Positions 20,743 to 31,400 of a DNA stretch of 64,000 bases are shown here, in pieces. Origin of the DNA: Gracilariopsis chorda (Eukaryota > Rhodophyta > Florideophyceae > Gracilariales > Gracilariaceae). Location: contig NBIV01000074.1 of NCBI GenBank assembly GCA_003194525.1, forward strand, positions 1 through 64,000, given 5' to 3'. The notes beneath the pieces were generated by a model. The model did no database searches. It was not told where the DNA came from and saw only the letters and a list, made by a program, of their open reading frames with translations. The first letter of the stretch is position 1; every line of letters begins with the position of its first letter. The translations under genes were made by a program, and so were the position numbers.

Positions 20743-22953
20743 TCAGTATACTGCTGAAAGCCATTCCCTGAAATCTCTCCATTTAGGGCATCCATCGTAC
20801 AAAACGGCCCCAAGCGGTTCTTTCATCAATCCGAGACGCACGGGAAGACGAACTATTTCCAGAATAGGGTGCGCAACCCAGTGGGGTAGTGCACTAGTGT
20901 AGGATGAAGCGATCACCCTTCCAACTGCAATGTCGCCTTGCAATGTGTGAGGGGCAAACAGGCCTTCACGTTGAACCGTTGATATTGTTTTCACTGTTGA
21001 CGGTCCATCCAAAGTCCGAAGGATATCTCCACGTTTCACGTCTATTGCAGGTTTAAGCTGTCTGTTGGCGTAGATGTAATGCTCAGCTGAAAGTTCAATG
21101 GAATGGTTATGCTCCGATACAATTCGAACAAATGGATAGGTTCCCAACGGCTGTCGGTGTGAGAACAAATACACTGTGCTCGATTTGGATTCGGACGACA
21201 TGATACGATGTCCAGCCTCGAGATTCGCCATGCGAATGTCCTGTCCGGAAGAAAGGTGGATGACGGCTGAGCTTGGGAAACAACCATCGATGTCTGGAAC
21301 ACCAGAAGTTGCTGGACTGTCCTGCGGAATTTCTTCTTCAATGATCGTTTCTGGGCTTCCAGTAACTCCCATGACGTCAAGGTCGAATGGCATCGTGTTC
21401 GTCGAAGATGGAAGAACTGGTCCGCTTAGTGCTTCAAAGTCGTCAAGAGGTATCAGTGGTGACGAAATAGGATCGTAGAAAACAGGGCTTGCTGATACCT
21501 CCATTGTGGGGGTAGATGACGGGACGATGTCCTCACTCGCCGCCGCCGTTCGCGGGATTGATCTTGGCACAGACGGACTGGTTGATAATGATGGGCTTGG
21601 CAACGCATCTTGCGAAGACCCGCCGACACTCGGACTTATGGCTGGCATGATGTCAGAAGGGGCGGCGGAAGTGGTTTGTCCGTGGGGAATGGTATTATCG
21701 TCTTCTACCAGGGGCGATGTTTGAACGTGATGGTCTGGTGTTAATATTTCACTGAGGATTACGTCTGGCGTCTGAGTGAGTAAACTGACTTGTTCCCCGG
21801 TGCTTGAATGCGTCGCGGTGTCACTAGGTGTTTCGGAGGCGTTTGGACTTGTCTCCAGGTCTGTAGATCCATGAAACTCGAACTCTTCAATTGGCGGTAT
21901 CTGAGATGGTTGTGGAGAGTAATCTAGGTCCGTAACAGGCGTGGCGTCGAGTTCCTCCGGAAGAGCCTCCGCAGTCGAAGAGTATGTAGGAGTTGACTCA
22001 GCTTTTCTCACAAGCATTTCCGCATCTGCGTCAAGATCGCGTGGACCATACAGTAATGTATTCGGCATAACCGAGGAAACAAAACGAGTTGAGGGTTTAA
22101 GTTCAGCGTCCTGGAACACGAGCGGACCAGAAGATTCGACCACATCAGTATCAAAGACGTATGACATTGGTGATGTCTCCACAGAAGGGTTTTCTACCGC
22201 TGCAGAAACGAGGGGAGTAATCATTTGGTTTCCAGAATCCCCAACATACGGGGCGATTGTTGGTCGCTGAGAGCTAGTTAAACACGGTGCACTGCGGTTA
22301 TAGAGGGTTTCTTTTGCAGGGTCATTCGGTTCTTGAAGACGGTCTGAAAAGAGCACTCTGTCAATGATGTGGATATAGCCGTTGGACGTGCATATGTTCT
22401 GCATTTCGGGTATGAGTTTGGCGTCTGGAAGATCTGGGTGTCTATCAATGAGTCTAAGCCCATCTCGGTGCAGGGGGAGGTTCGAGTCAAACGTAGCAAA
22501 TGAGGAACGTTGCATTATGGCGGTAGAAGTCATCTGAGGTGCCACTATGTGATACAATGGCATCCTGAACAAGTAGTCAATCGGGTTTGCAAAGCGCTTC
22601 GACAGGAATGTTACTACATCATAATAGGTCTGGTTTTCTTGGTTTCCTTCGAAACCCAGATCCCGCATAGTGCGCATAATTGCTTCATCATTTGGTGCGA
22701 AGAAGGTAATGCCACCTGGTATGGTGACGTTAAGAACTTGTTCGTTGTTTCCAGCTGCAAGAATATGAGCAAGAATGTTGAAGTTGGTGCCATTACTGTC
22801 AAAAGTGTTTGCCGTTGTTAAACCCTCTTTGAGAATGAACTCGAGAACAGTTTTACTGTCGCATTCATCTGGAAACGGCTGGGGAACGCCTTCAGACGTA
22901 CTGACGACAGAGAACCAGACTATGAGCGACAGGATTTTCTCAAAGTACTTCAT
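20743..22953 (-). CDS. FAS1-Hint protein, long form
   Basis: 736-residue predicted secreted protein. Residues 1-22 form a signal peptide. About 30-205 is a fasciclin (FAS1) adhesion domain, with the family pattern of a GITFFAPNDEAI strand, YHIVAP, and a closing NGYIHIIDRVLF. Residues about 206-555 are a long Ser/Thr/Pro/Glu-rich linker, likely O-glycosylated. The last 180 residues are a Hedgehog-type Hint (Hog) domain: GCFPSSAVIHL puts the nucleophilic Cys at 558, the block-B histidine lies in ELSAEHYIYA (Ser replaces the usual Thr of TxxH), followed by LRTLDG and GLFAPHTLQGDIAVGRVIASSYT, close to the Hedgehog pattern up to the WxAH segment. In Hedgehog, Hint cleaves itself off and attaches a sterol to the N-terminal part; whether that happens here is unknown. 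A paralog lies upstream in the same orientation. Confidence 0.88.
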   Translation of the reverse strand: MKYFEKILSLIVWFSVVSTSEGVPQPFPDECDSKTVLEFILKEGLTTANTFDSNGTNFNILAHILAAGNNEQVLNVTIPGGITFFAPNDEAIMRTMRDLGFEGNQENQTYYDVVTFLSKRFANPIDYLFRMPLYHIVAPQMTSTAIMQRSSFATFDSNLPLHRDGLRLIDRHPDLPDAKLIPEMQNICTSNGYIHIIDRVLFSDRLQEPNDPAKETLYNRSAPCLTSSQRPTIAPYVGDSGNQMITPLVSAAVENPSVETSPMSYVFDTDVVESSGPLVFQDAELKPSTRFVSSVMPNTLLYGPRDLDADAEMLVRKAESTPTYSSTAEALPEELDATPVTDLDYSPQPSQIPPIEEFEFHGSTDLETSPNASETPSDTATHSSTGEQVSLLTQTPDVILSEILTPDHHVQTSPLVEDDNTIPHGQTTSAAPSDIMPAISPSVGGSSQDALPSPSLSTSPSVPRSIPRTAAASEDIVPSSTPTMEVSASPVFYDPISSPLIPLDDFEALSGPVLPSSTNTMPFDLDVMGVTGSPETIIEEEIPQDSPATSGVPDIDGCFPSSAVIHLSSGQDIRMANLEAGHRIMSSESKSSTVYLFSHRQPLGTYPFVRIVSEHNHSIELSAEHYIYANRQLKPAIDVKRGDILRTLDGPSTVKTISTVQREGLFAPHTLQGDIAVGRVIASSYTSALPHWVAHPILEIVRLPVRLGLMKEPLGAVLYDGCPKWRDFREWLSAVY

Positions 22954-24156
22954 TTGGCCTCGTAGACAGTTGCAACTAGTGTTCTTTTTTCATGGAGAGA
23001 AGCACACGAATTTCAGTAGCTACCAATGTTATCAAGTACGTTTGGCAACGTACGCCGAATAGCGCGAGAAGGCGTTCTAATGTTGCGTGACATCTTCTTT
23101 TTGAAACAGTCAGATTCAGGCCCGCGTTCGAAAGAAACGGAGAATAGAACGAGCGGATGTGAAGAACGAATAAGTCCGTGAACATCATGGAAGTCGTGGG
23201 TTGTAAGAATAACGTAGGGTTCTTTTCAAATGGGTTTTATTCTCGGAGGCTGTCATGTCGTTCTCAGAGGTCTTGTTGTTTTGAAATTCTCACGTGACCT
23301 ATTCACTTATCTGTTCTGGCAGCCGTCTTGGAAACATAAACAGGTCATTCTCCGTGTGGACTGCACCTTACCAGAGCATGCATGCCCTAATGGCCGGATA
23401 GAGTGTTAGAGTCCTTGCAGACATAGGAATTCTTCAACAAAGGTTCCTACCACGCTGTCGGAATTAGTGGTGTGCGCCCGTAAACATACATACATACATG
23501 CATGCCCTTCATACAACCAGTTTTAGTACCAAAGGGAAAGGGTTGGACTGACTGCTAACCTGAGTTCAGGGCATATTCGCCGCTCTGTCGTCAGGTCATT
23601 CCGTTCTTTGATTCTCCAGTAGTAAGCCGTACCCTCCTTTTATGGGCTACGACTTGACCCTTATGTCAGCAGTGCGTGCAAAAAGAAAGGTATGGTCGCT
23701 TGCATCGAAGAAGTTTGTATTCTGTCCCGGTTGATCCCTGATCGTACGCGAACCATGTTAGTCTGGAAAGCTCGGCTTCAACAGCGACAGGTATATATCT
23801 GCACACTGTCGCCCGCCATGAGAAGGGTTTCTGCGGTTCGGAAGACGATAATACGGTTCTAGTCGTACAGGTCGAAGAAGAGCTTCTAGAGAAGCTCTGC
23901 GCAGATGTCTAGATGCAAATTCTTGATGACACTCTCGAGAAGGTGTCATCCGATCCGGTATCACGCGACCCTGTGCTTCTTAACTAATACGCAAACGGTC
24001 ACTACAGCACGCATCACGAATCGAAAGCGTCATACCAAAACAACCGCAACCTCATGTACATCGTGAGACATCTTATTCGGTAGATGACCCACAAACGATC
24101 ATCGTCCAATGCGCAGTGGCACGAGGCATTAGGTTACACCTAGTAATCAATAGTGA
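22954..24156. other. spacer between the two FAS1-Hint genes
   Basis: No gene is supported. The right part of this stretch is downstream of the shorter gene; the left part (22954 onward) is the promoter side of the longer gene. Two perfect hairpins stand out: 23879-23898 (AGAGCTTC-TAGA-GAAGCTCT) and 23925-23950 (GATGACAC ... GTGTCATC, loop of 10). A short ACAT-type simple repeat lies near 23485-23505. A terminator or RNA role for the hairpins is possible but unproven. Confidence 0.4.
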
Positions 24157-25536
24157 TCACCATATTGACGGTCCCGACGGAAGCCATTGGGTAACTGCGA
24201 TTGGTCCTCCGCTGTACAAAGTGCTCCCGAGTGGCTCAAGCGAGACACCAATTCTCGCTAAGAAGCGAATCGGAAGAAGAACGGTGTGAGCAAACCATGG
24301 GGAAAACGCCGTCGTGTACGTTGAAGCGATGATACGATTAACGACTATATCTCCGTGAAATGTATGCGGTGCAATGAGACCTTGCCTCCTGACGGAGCGG
24401 ATTGTTCTGACCCTAGATGGTCCGTCCAATGTTCGTAACATGTCACCGGTCCGAACTACATGAGCAGCAACCCTTCTTCCGTCCGCATAGATGTAGTGGC
24501 CATGAGTGAGCTCTATAGTGTGATTGAGCTCGGTTGTTATCTGCAAAAATGTGTACAGGCCGTATTGCGATCTGTGGGAAAACAGGTAGACCTCACTGGT
24601 ACTTTCATCGGAAACCCAAACAACTTGTCCTGCCTTGAGGCTTGAAAGCAGTTGGGAACGCCCACCCTGCAGGTGAACAGTTGAAGAACCCGGGAAACAC
24701 GCGGGTTGTGACGATGATTTTGGAATAGGAGTTGCGGAAGCTGAGGGTCTCTTCGATTTGGACGGTTTTGGAGATGGTGTAGGTGTTATCCGTCGAATGG
24801 GGTCTCGAGAAGAAGATGGAGACGGGGGGGGTGATGGAAGCAAATCTGTGGAATTGGGCTTCAGTGTGAGTTGTGCGAAACTGGGAAAGAGCATCCTGTC
24901 CACGACTACGACATAGCCATTACTTGGTTGTATTGCTGGCTGGCTTTGCGGTGCGAAGGCAAACTCCGCATGGGGGAGACGATTGTCGTTATGCGAAAGC
25001 TTGGTGATGTGAACGGCAAGGTCCTGGCCAGCCAAGGTTTTGAATTTGAACGCACCCAACTCGAGTATTCCTTCGAATGTGTGCGGTGTAGTAAGTATGT
25101 GGTAGTTGAGCCAGAGCTCCAATGCCTCGGTCGTGTTCGCGTACCTGTCTAACCAGGTTCGTTGCAGGGAGATGAAGGCATGCTGCTCAGTGTTGACGGG
25201 ATTATTAGTAGTTGCCGTCTCGTTGGTAAGTGCTATCACGTCGTTCGCCGTCTGAATACATGCGCCATCGTTTGGTAGAATGAGTGTGAATTGAGATCGG
25301 GTCTGAAGTGTAGACCGTACCGACGGAACGAGGTCAACGAAGGAACGAAACACATCAAAATCCCAGTAATTGGAGTCGAAGTGGGTATCGGAATCGCTGC
25401 CGTGCGCACGAACAAAATCCCAAACCGTGTCGTTGTTTGCGTCGCAGATCGCCTTGAAGTATGCAGGGAAAAGGAGAACCGATGCGAAGAACCATGGCAC
25501 ACCAATCCTACAACATCCTGACTTGAAGCAGAGCAT
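24157..25536 (-). CDS. FAS1-Hint protein, short form
   Basis: 459 residues from the first ATG in frame (25536). The N-terminus has a hydrophobic signal segment (GVPWFFASVLLFPAYF) after a short Cys-containing lead. A divergent FAS1-like domain follows (about residues 40-240): FTLILPNDGACIQ, WLNYHILT, and NGYVVVVDRMLFPSF. The Ser/Pro linker is short (about 240-278). The C-terminal Hint domain begins at ACFPGSSTVHL with nucleophilic Cys 280, has the full TxxH motif (THGH, 344-347), LRTLDG, IAPHTFHGDIVV and IASTYT, then a WFAH segment like the Hedgehog WAH. All key Hint residues that I can recognise are present, so this copy looks the more likely to self-cleave. It shares strand and domain order with the longer gene 1.2 kb away, evidently by tandem duplication followed by strong divergence of the adhesion part. 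Confidence 0.87.
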   Translation of the reverse strand: MLCFKSGCCRIGVPWFFASVLLFPAYFKAICDANNDTVWDFVRAHGSDSDTHFDSNYWDFDVFRSFVDLVPSVRSTLQTRSQFTLILPNDGACIQTANDVIALTNETATTNNPVNTEQHAFISLQRTWLDRYANTTEALELWLNYHILTTPHTFEGILELGAFKFKTLAGQDLAVHITKLSHNDNRLPHAEFAFAPQSQPAIQPSNGYVVVVDRMLFPSFAQLTLKPNSTDLLPSPPPSPSSSRDPIRRITPTPSPKPSKSKRPSASATPIPKSSSQPACFPGSSTVHLQGGRSQLLSSLKAGQVVWVSDESTSEVYLFSHRSQYGLYTFLQITTELNHTIELTHGHYIYADGRRVAAHVVRTGDMLRTLDGPSRVRTIRSVRRQGLIAPHTFHGDIVVNRIIASTYTTAFSPWFAHTVLLPIRFLARIGVSLEPLGSTLYSGGPIAVTQWLPSGPSIW

Positions 25537-26599
25537 GTTTGCAACTCCTACGAAGCATGGCGAAGATGTACAAAGTGCGAGGTAAGCGGAGCGACACGAG
25601 TGTTGCACGATGGCTGGCTTTAGGAGAGTGAAGCCTTGGGTATGGGCTGCATAGACGGATCGTCTCTACTAAAGGGGTCAATCGCGTTCCCGAGGAGAGT
25701 AAAGCTCATTCTGACACTTCTGAGGCGCGCGGAAAGCTGTGAAGAAACAAGAAGCTATGAGTGCGCCATCAATAATGTGTATGAGTGTTATCGATAAGCA
25801 CAGTGCTGCGTGCTTCACGCTAGAACTGCCTCTGGGATGGAGCAAAAGGGAGATTTTACAACGCCGAAGCAACGTCACACGCCAGACGCGGTGATGATAG
25901 GCTGAAACGGGAAGCGTCGTAGACTACCCTTGTACGACTGTCACATGTCCGTTTGAATAATGTCCGTTCTTTAATGCTCCATCAGGAACGTACAAAAAGG
26001 TGACCAAACACGGCCAAAAAGGTTATCTATAGGGCGTTTTTCCGCTGTATGTCTTCTTGTCGTATTTGACCCAAGGTGGCATACAGAGTCACCCTGGTAG
26101 CGTACGGTAGCCTTACGATGGTAGGTAGAGGCAAGGGCCAAACTGCTACACGTAGCCCTTTAGCAGGAGGGATAACGGTTTCTTATTCGTCCTTGCACTT
26201 CCTGTAACTTACAGTGCCATCGCACTTTCACACGAGCTCAATCTTTACGGCCCACCCTCCTCGGCCCACCCTTGGCAAGATACTTTGGCTTCATGAGCGA
26301 TTACTTCGTTCTGACTAAGAGAGCGGAATTTGTTTCAGATTTCAGCAAATCTTTCACCTTCCATCATCGAATATACAATCACCGACGTTGGCTTTCAAGA
26401 GGTTCAACGATTAAACTCTCTACCAAAAGACGGTGCGTGTCAGCTGGAAAATTTCCGTGGAAGAATTTGTTCTTCATGTCACGTTTGTGTTTAACCCCTA
26501 GTCCGGATGAAGCAAAATCCCCGCTGTAATTTGAAGCCTGTAACGGTCACAAACCCCCCTTCGCCCATGTACACGTAGCAGACAAAGCCCCGCTTGTCA
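25537..26599. other. upstream region of FAS1-Hint short form, to Harbinger target site
   Basis: No gene supported. The frame of the short FAS1-Hint gene stays open to 25608 without another ATG. The trinucleotide TCA at 26597-26599 is the left target-site duplication of Harbinger copy 2. Confidence 0.45.
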
Positions 26600-26620
26600 G
26601 GGCCGTTCTAAACAAGCCTG
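26600..26620 (+). repeat. left terminal inverted repeat, Harbinger copy 2
   Basis: The 21 bases match the complement of 35007-35027 at every position. Beyond this the two ends drift apart, although both carry a nearby TTCTGATCG block. Confidence 0.92.
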
Positions 26621-26739
26621 ATCTGCTCATGTTCTGATCGGGTTTTATTGAAAGTTTTTTTATTTTCTTCTGTAAGCGCATAATCTTACGCGCCCTATGC
26701 CCGACGCCGGTCCACTTTGAGATGACCCGGCAAACACTA

Positions 26740-26910
26740 GCACCGCAGTCGAAAATCTCTGCATCCCCCTTGCCACGACGTCGCAAAACTCTGCACCTTT
26801 CTCTTGCCACGACTCTGCAAATCCATGCACATCTCTTGCTTCCCTTCCCAAATCCCTACACCGACCCTTTGCCACACATTCTCAAGTCTCTGCACCCCCG
26901 CATAGCCCAC
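26740..26910. repeat. degenerate subterminal repeats, Harbinger copy 2
   Basis: Units of roughly 45-50 bases around CTTGCCACGAC-TCGCAAAA/CTCTGCACC recur three to four times between the left end and the transposase start, mirroring the repeat block of copy 1 (5680-6215) in position though not in sequence. Binding sites for transposase or companion protein are a plausible role. Confidence 0.45.
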
Positions 26911-27096
26911 AATGTCCAGGATCGCAACCCCAAGCCTATTCTTCATGTCATATCCACGAACCACCTCATAAGAAGACTGGAGCCAACAAACCGGATTGCA
27001 GTCAACAGATGCTCTTGCATATCGAACCTTTCTCTCCGCGCATTGAATCCATCACTATAAGTGCAACCCTTATAATTCTTTTTCATCGTTTACACG

Positions 27097-28368
27097 ATGG
27101 AGTTGCAACCTCTCTTTGACTTGCAAAACTCGCAGTCGATGATCGAAGAGTTTGCTGCTGCTTCTTGTGCGGTCGTAGTAGGACATATTGCTACCCACAA
27201 TAATCAGAAAAGGAAAGCTAATGTCATGCATATGCCGTTTCCCCTACGGAAGGACATAACCTTCGATGGTATTGCTGCAATACTGAACGAGCGATGCTTC
27301 AAACGCGCATTCCGGGTAAGTAGAGATTCTTTTTATCGTCTTCTGGATTATGTCAAACCATCAATATCTAAGGACACTAGCATGGGGACACGTTCTGGTA
27401 GAACTACAGTTCCGGCCGATATTCGGCTCGGAATTACCTCACGGATGCTAGCAGGTGCTAGTTATCTTTATGTAATGATGTGCTTCAGAGTAGGCGCATC
27501 TACGGTGTACGACATATTTCATGACACATGTCTGGAGCTTATGAAGGTGATGAAGCTACCAGGACTACCAACCTCATTTCAAGGGCTCCACAAGCTCTCT
27601 CAGAGTTTTAAGTACTCTCGGTCTTCACCAAGTCCTTTTTCCGGATGCATTGGAGCACTGGACGGAATTTCAGTTCGCATTAGAAAGCCTGCACGATATC
27701 TTAACCCAGCAGCGTTTTACTGTCGAAAAGGATTTTATGCCCTTCCTGTGCAGGCTTTGGTAGATGGATCTTACCGTTTCCTTAGCTATTCAGCGCGATG
27801 TGTGGGCTCAACACATGATGCTCTCGCCCATGCAGTGTCCAGCCTTGGTAAGTTTTTGGAGAAACATGGATTACGTTCTGAGTTTTGGATCGTGGGTGAT
27901 GAGGCATACGTATGTACAGAAAGCCTTATCACCCCGATACCTCTTTCCCAACTGGTAGGTCCATATGAAGATGCATTCAATTTCTACTTATCATCGTTAA
28001 GGATTCATGTAGAGCAGGCGTTCGGAATGCTTGTGGCTAGATGGCGAATCTTACAGAACACGCTCCAGTACTCTGTCTACATCAGCGCACGGATCATATG
28101 CCTGTGCATGAAATTGCACAACTTTTGTTTAGAAAATGGGGAGCAAACTGTAACGAGATTACGGCAGGAAGAAAAGGTTCAATGCGAGATTGAAATACAG
28201 CACTGGTATGCTTGTTGTAAAGAGGACAACAACATGCAAGTGCTGCAGCACAACAATGGCCGGACCCAAGGTGTCTCGAGAAAAAGGGAAGAGCTGGTAT
28301 CGATTATTCGCCAAAAAGAACTCCGTCGCCCCTCCCTCTATGGTGTCCCGCAAGATGAAAGGGAATAA
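27097..28368 (+). CDS. Harbinger DDE transposase, copy 2
   Basis: 423-residue frame from ATG 27097. Catalytic blocks: GCIGALDGISVRIRKP (first Asp), GSTHDALAHAV (second Asp region), WIVGDEAYV, and RIHVEQAFGMLVARWRIL (Glu), then a helical tail with MKLHNFCLENG, a common end motif of DDE_Tnp_4 transposases. An N-terminal helical region (SRDSFYRLLDYVKPSIS, SRMLAGASYLYVMMCFRVGASTVY) supplies the helix-turn-helix part. The LINE inserted near the 3' end: from 28325 the last 14 codons belong to the LINE, so the natural C-terminus is replaced but the catalytic core is whole. It is distinct from the copy 1 transposase and so represents another subfamily. Confidence 0.87.
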   Translation: MELQPLFDLQNSQSMIEEFAAASCAVVVGHIATHNNQKRKANVMHMPFPLRKDITFDGIAAILNERCFKRAFRVSRDSFYRLLDYVKPSISKDTSMGTRSGRTTVPADIRLGITSRMLAGASYLYVMMCFRVGASTVYDIFHDTCLELMKVMKLPGLPTSFQGLHKLSQSFKYSRSSPSPFSGCIGALDGISVRIRKPARYLNPAAFYCRKGFYALPVQALVDGSYRFLSYSARCVGSTHDALAHAVSSLGKFLEKHGLRSEFWIVGDEAYVCTESLITPIPLSQLVGPYEDAFNFYLSSLRIHVEQAFGMLVARWRILQNTLQYSVYISARIICLCMKLHNFCLENGEQTVTRLRQEEKVQCEIEIQHWYACCKEDNNMQVLQHNNGRTQGVSRKREELVSIIRQKELRRPSLYGVPQDERE

Positions 28369-28479
28369 ACGATCAATGGCACACCACGGCGAACATATAC
28401 TCTCACTATGACTGCCCTCCACTCACGATAGTGCGCGAACAATACGTTCTCCGATCCCCCACCGAACATCCCCTCCTCG

Positions 28480-31400
28480 ATGTCGCATGCCAGCAACCGC
28501 CGCGCGATGACAACGCCGCCCCCCTGTCGTCCACGGAATCCACGGCAGTGGAAGATGAAAAAATCCAAAAACAACAGCGAAAGAAGAACATTACGCATAC
28601 TCCAGCTTAACTGCAGGAGCTTACTTGCGACAGGGAAACGAAGCGAGATCGCGCGCTTAGCTCATGCTTGGAAGGTGGACATCCTTTGTCTTCAGGAAAC
28701 TCACTTCCAGGAGTTAGATCGGACACCTCGAATCCAAGGTTTCAAGTTAGTAGGAAGATGTGACAGAGATGCCGACTTTGGACAACAAGGAGGAAGGGGA
28801 GGAGGTGTGGCAACGTATCAACGAGACGACCTCACAATAGACCTATTGACAGACGAGCCAATTCTGAAAGGATTAGAGAGAGTGACAGTACTAGTCAGGT
28901 CTCCAAAAGGTCCGCTCTCAATTGCTAATGTATACGTTCCTCCACAACTGCACGCTACAGAGTGGTACAAGGCATTGGACGACCAGGATATGGTAGTAGC
29001 CGACAGCAACACATGCGGGTCGTGGTATCCTTCAAGGGCGGAAGCTTCTGGAATCGCATTAGAAGAGTACCTCGGAGAAACCGAACGCGTCGTCCTCAAC
29101 GTAGATGGGGTCGCAACCCATAGGGATCCAAGGCATGGAACGCAAAGTGCGATAGATATAACGGCGATACCAGAAAAATGGGTTCCGCTAACCACATGGG
29201 AGGCATCGGACCTTCCATTTTCAGACCATCACCCGTGCCTTGTGTCCATAGATATTGGGCGTAAGTCTTGCGTCCAGAAGAAATGGAAGACTTGGAGTAT
29301 CAAAAATGCTGACTGGACCAAATTCCAAACGTACGTAGACGATAACCTTAGCATGATTGAAGATAATAGTATAGAGAGATTAGACGAACATTATCATCGC
29401 TTTTGCGAAGTAGTGCTAGGAGCAGCAAGGATGCATGTACCATTTGGAAGACGGAGACGCGAAGCACCATGGTGGAGTCCGGAAGCATCGGACGTGATCC
29501 AGCTGAGAGCAGAGAAATGGAGAAAGTATCGAAACGATCCGAGTGCAGGAAATAGGTTAGCATTACAGCAGGCCCAAGAACATGCGCTAATAGTTATTGA
29601 CAGACTCAAACGGGATGCATGGCAGGAACTCACAAGTTCACTACACCCAAACGATAATGATGCAAAGTTATGGCGAATAACGAAGGCAACTGAAAAGGGA
29701 AAATGGGAACGTCCATCACTTTGTCCTCCAGGGGGCGAACAATGGTTTGATAAGAAGAGAGCGAAGTGGTTTGTCAAATCAGAGATCAGAAGTGTGCGGA
29801 CACACGTCAAGAACAGAACAGTGAGAAACGAGTACAGACGGGCACTGGACACATATCATAAACATGCAAAAGAGTCAGTGATAGGGAAGGTATTTCAACC
29901 TCAACACCTTGATGTGGAGTTGAGAAATATGACCCCGAAGAAGGTAGGAGGCCCGGATGAGATACAGATAGCTTTCCTACAGAATCTTCCTCCAATTGGA
30001 AAAGAGTGGCTACTGCACCTTATAAACAGAAGTTACAAGGAAGGGCGGACTCCGGCAAAGTGGAGATTATCCGGACTCATTCCAATTTCTAAACCAGGCG
30101 TCAAGGGAAAGTTTCGGCCGATATCTGTCACATCGGTCGTGGCACGGCTTGCGGAACGGATGGTTAACAGGGAATTCATGAAATGGTTGGAGCCAAAACT
30201 CCCTGCGTGTCAAGCAGGATTCAGAATGAGCCGAACGACAGATCAACATATTGCTGCCCTTTGCAAACATATAACGCATGGCTGGCAGCAACGCCGACAG
30301 ACATTAACACTTTTCTGTGACTTCTCTAAGGCTTATGACTGCGTTCAACATCACCGACTGTTAGTAAAGCTGGCAAATCTTGAGTGTCCGACTTACCTCT
30401 GGAGATGGATAAGAGCATTTGTAATGGACCGCAGATGGACTTGCAGATGGAACACAGCTGATACCAGACCTTATGTAGTAGCTCAAGGTCTACCACAAGG
30501 CGGGACTCTTTCCCCAGGACTAGAGCTTGCATATGTCGCAGATCTTCCCGAGCGAGTGCAGCAGGGTGATTCAAGAATTGCGGTAACAATGTTCGCCGAT
30601 GATGTATCCATATCAGTGACACAACGAAAACTGGATTTCTGTGCCCATGTTATTCAATCTGCAGTACAAAGACTGGAGCAATACTGCGAAGAAAATAACA
30701 TCAAGATGAATCCGAAGAAAACCACACTAGTTCCGTTCACATACGCACAATGGAAAAAAGACCGTAGCAAGTACGAAGTACAAGTAGCTGGAACGTGGAT
30801 AGAGCTTTCAGGTTTCACGAGATTTCTAGGAGTCATCATGGATAGCCGCCTTACATTCCACCATCATATACACAAGGTGGCTGCACGGTACAGGTCACGG
30901 TCGCGCATTCTTCGGTGTCTAACTGGAACCACGTGGGGGGCAGACTGGGTGACCATGTACGTATTTAGAATGGGTTTCGTTGAACCCATTGCAAGGTATG
31001 CAGCGTGCGTAGTCATACCGAATGCTCTATCTTGTGCAGTACAAGAATTGGAAAGAACCCGAAATGAAGCAGCCCGAATTCAAACAGGTTGTACACGATC
31101 TTCCCCAGTGAGAAAACTTAGAAACCTTTTGAGTCTACCCTCTCTTCAAGAAATTGCGGCTGCACAGGCAGCACAGTTATACGAGAAAGCGAAACGATGT
31201 CGTGCAGAGGATCCAACACCTATTGCTTTAGCACTTAACAGAGAGTCTTCGGCACGTATTCGCAAGAACAGGTCGTCATTCAAGAAGACAGCAGAGCAAT
31301 TATTGGCTGAGTGTGGTTTATTGCAGCTCAACAGAGCACCACTCCCAACAGAGCTAGGCTTGGGCCAAACAGGAGGCATCAGCTTCTGTTACACGTCATG

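Noticed and set aside
28838-31379. Minus-strand frames across the LINE
   Set aside because: Antisense shadows of the endonuclease/RT frame.
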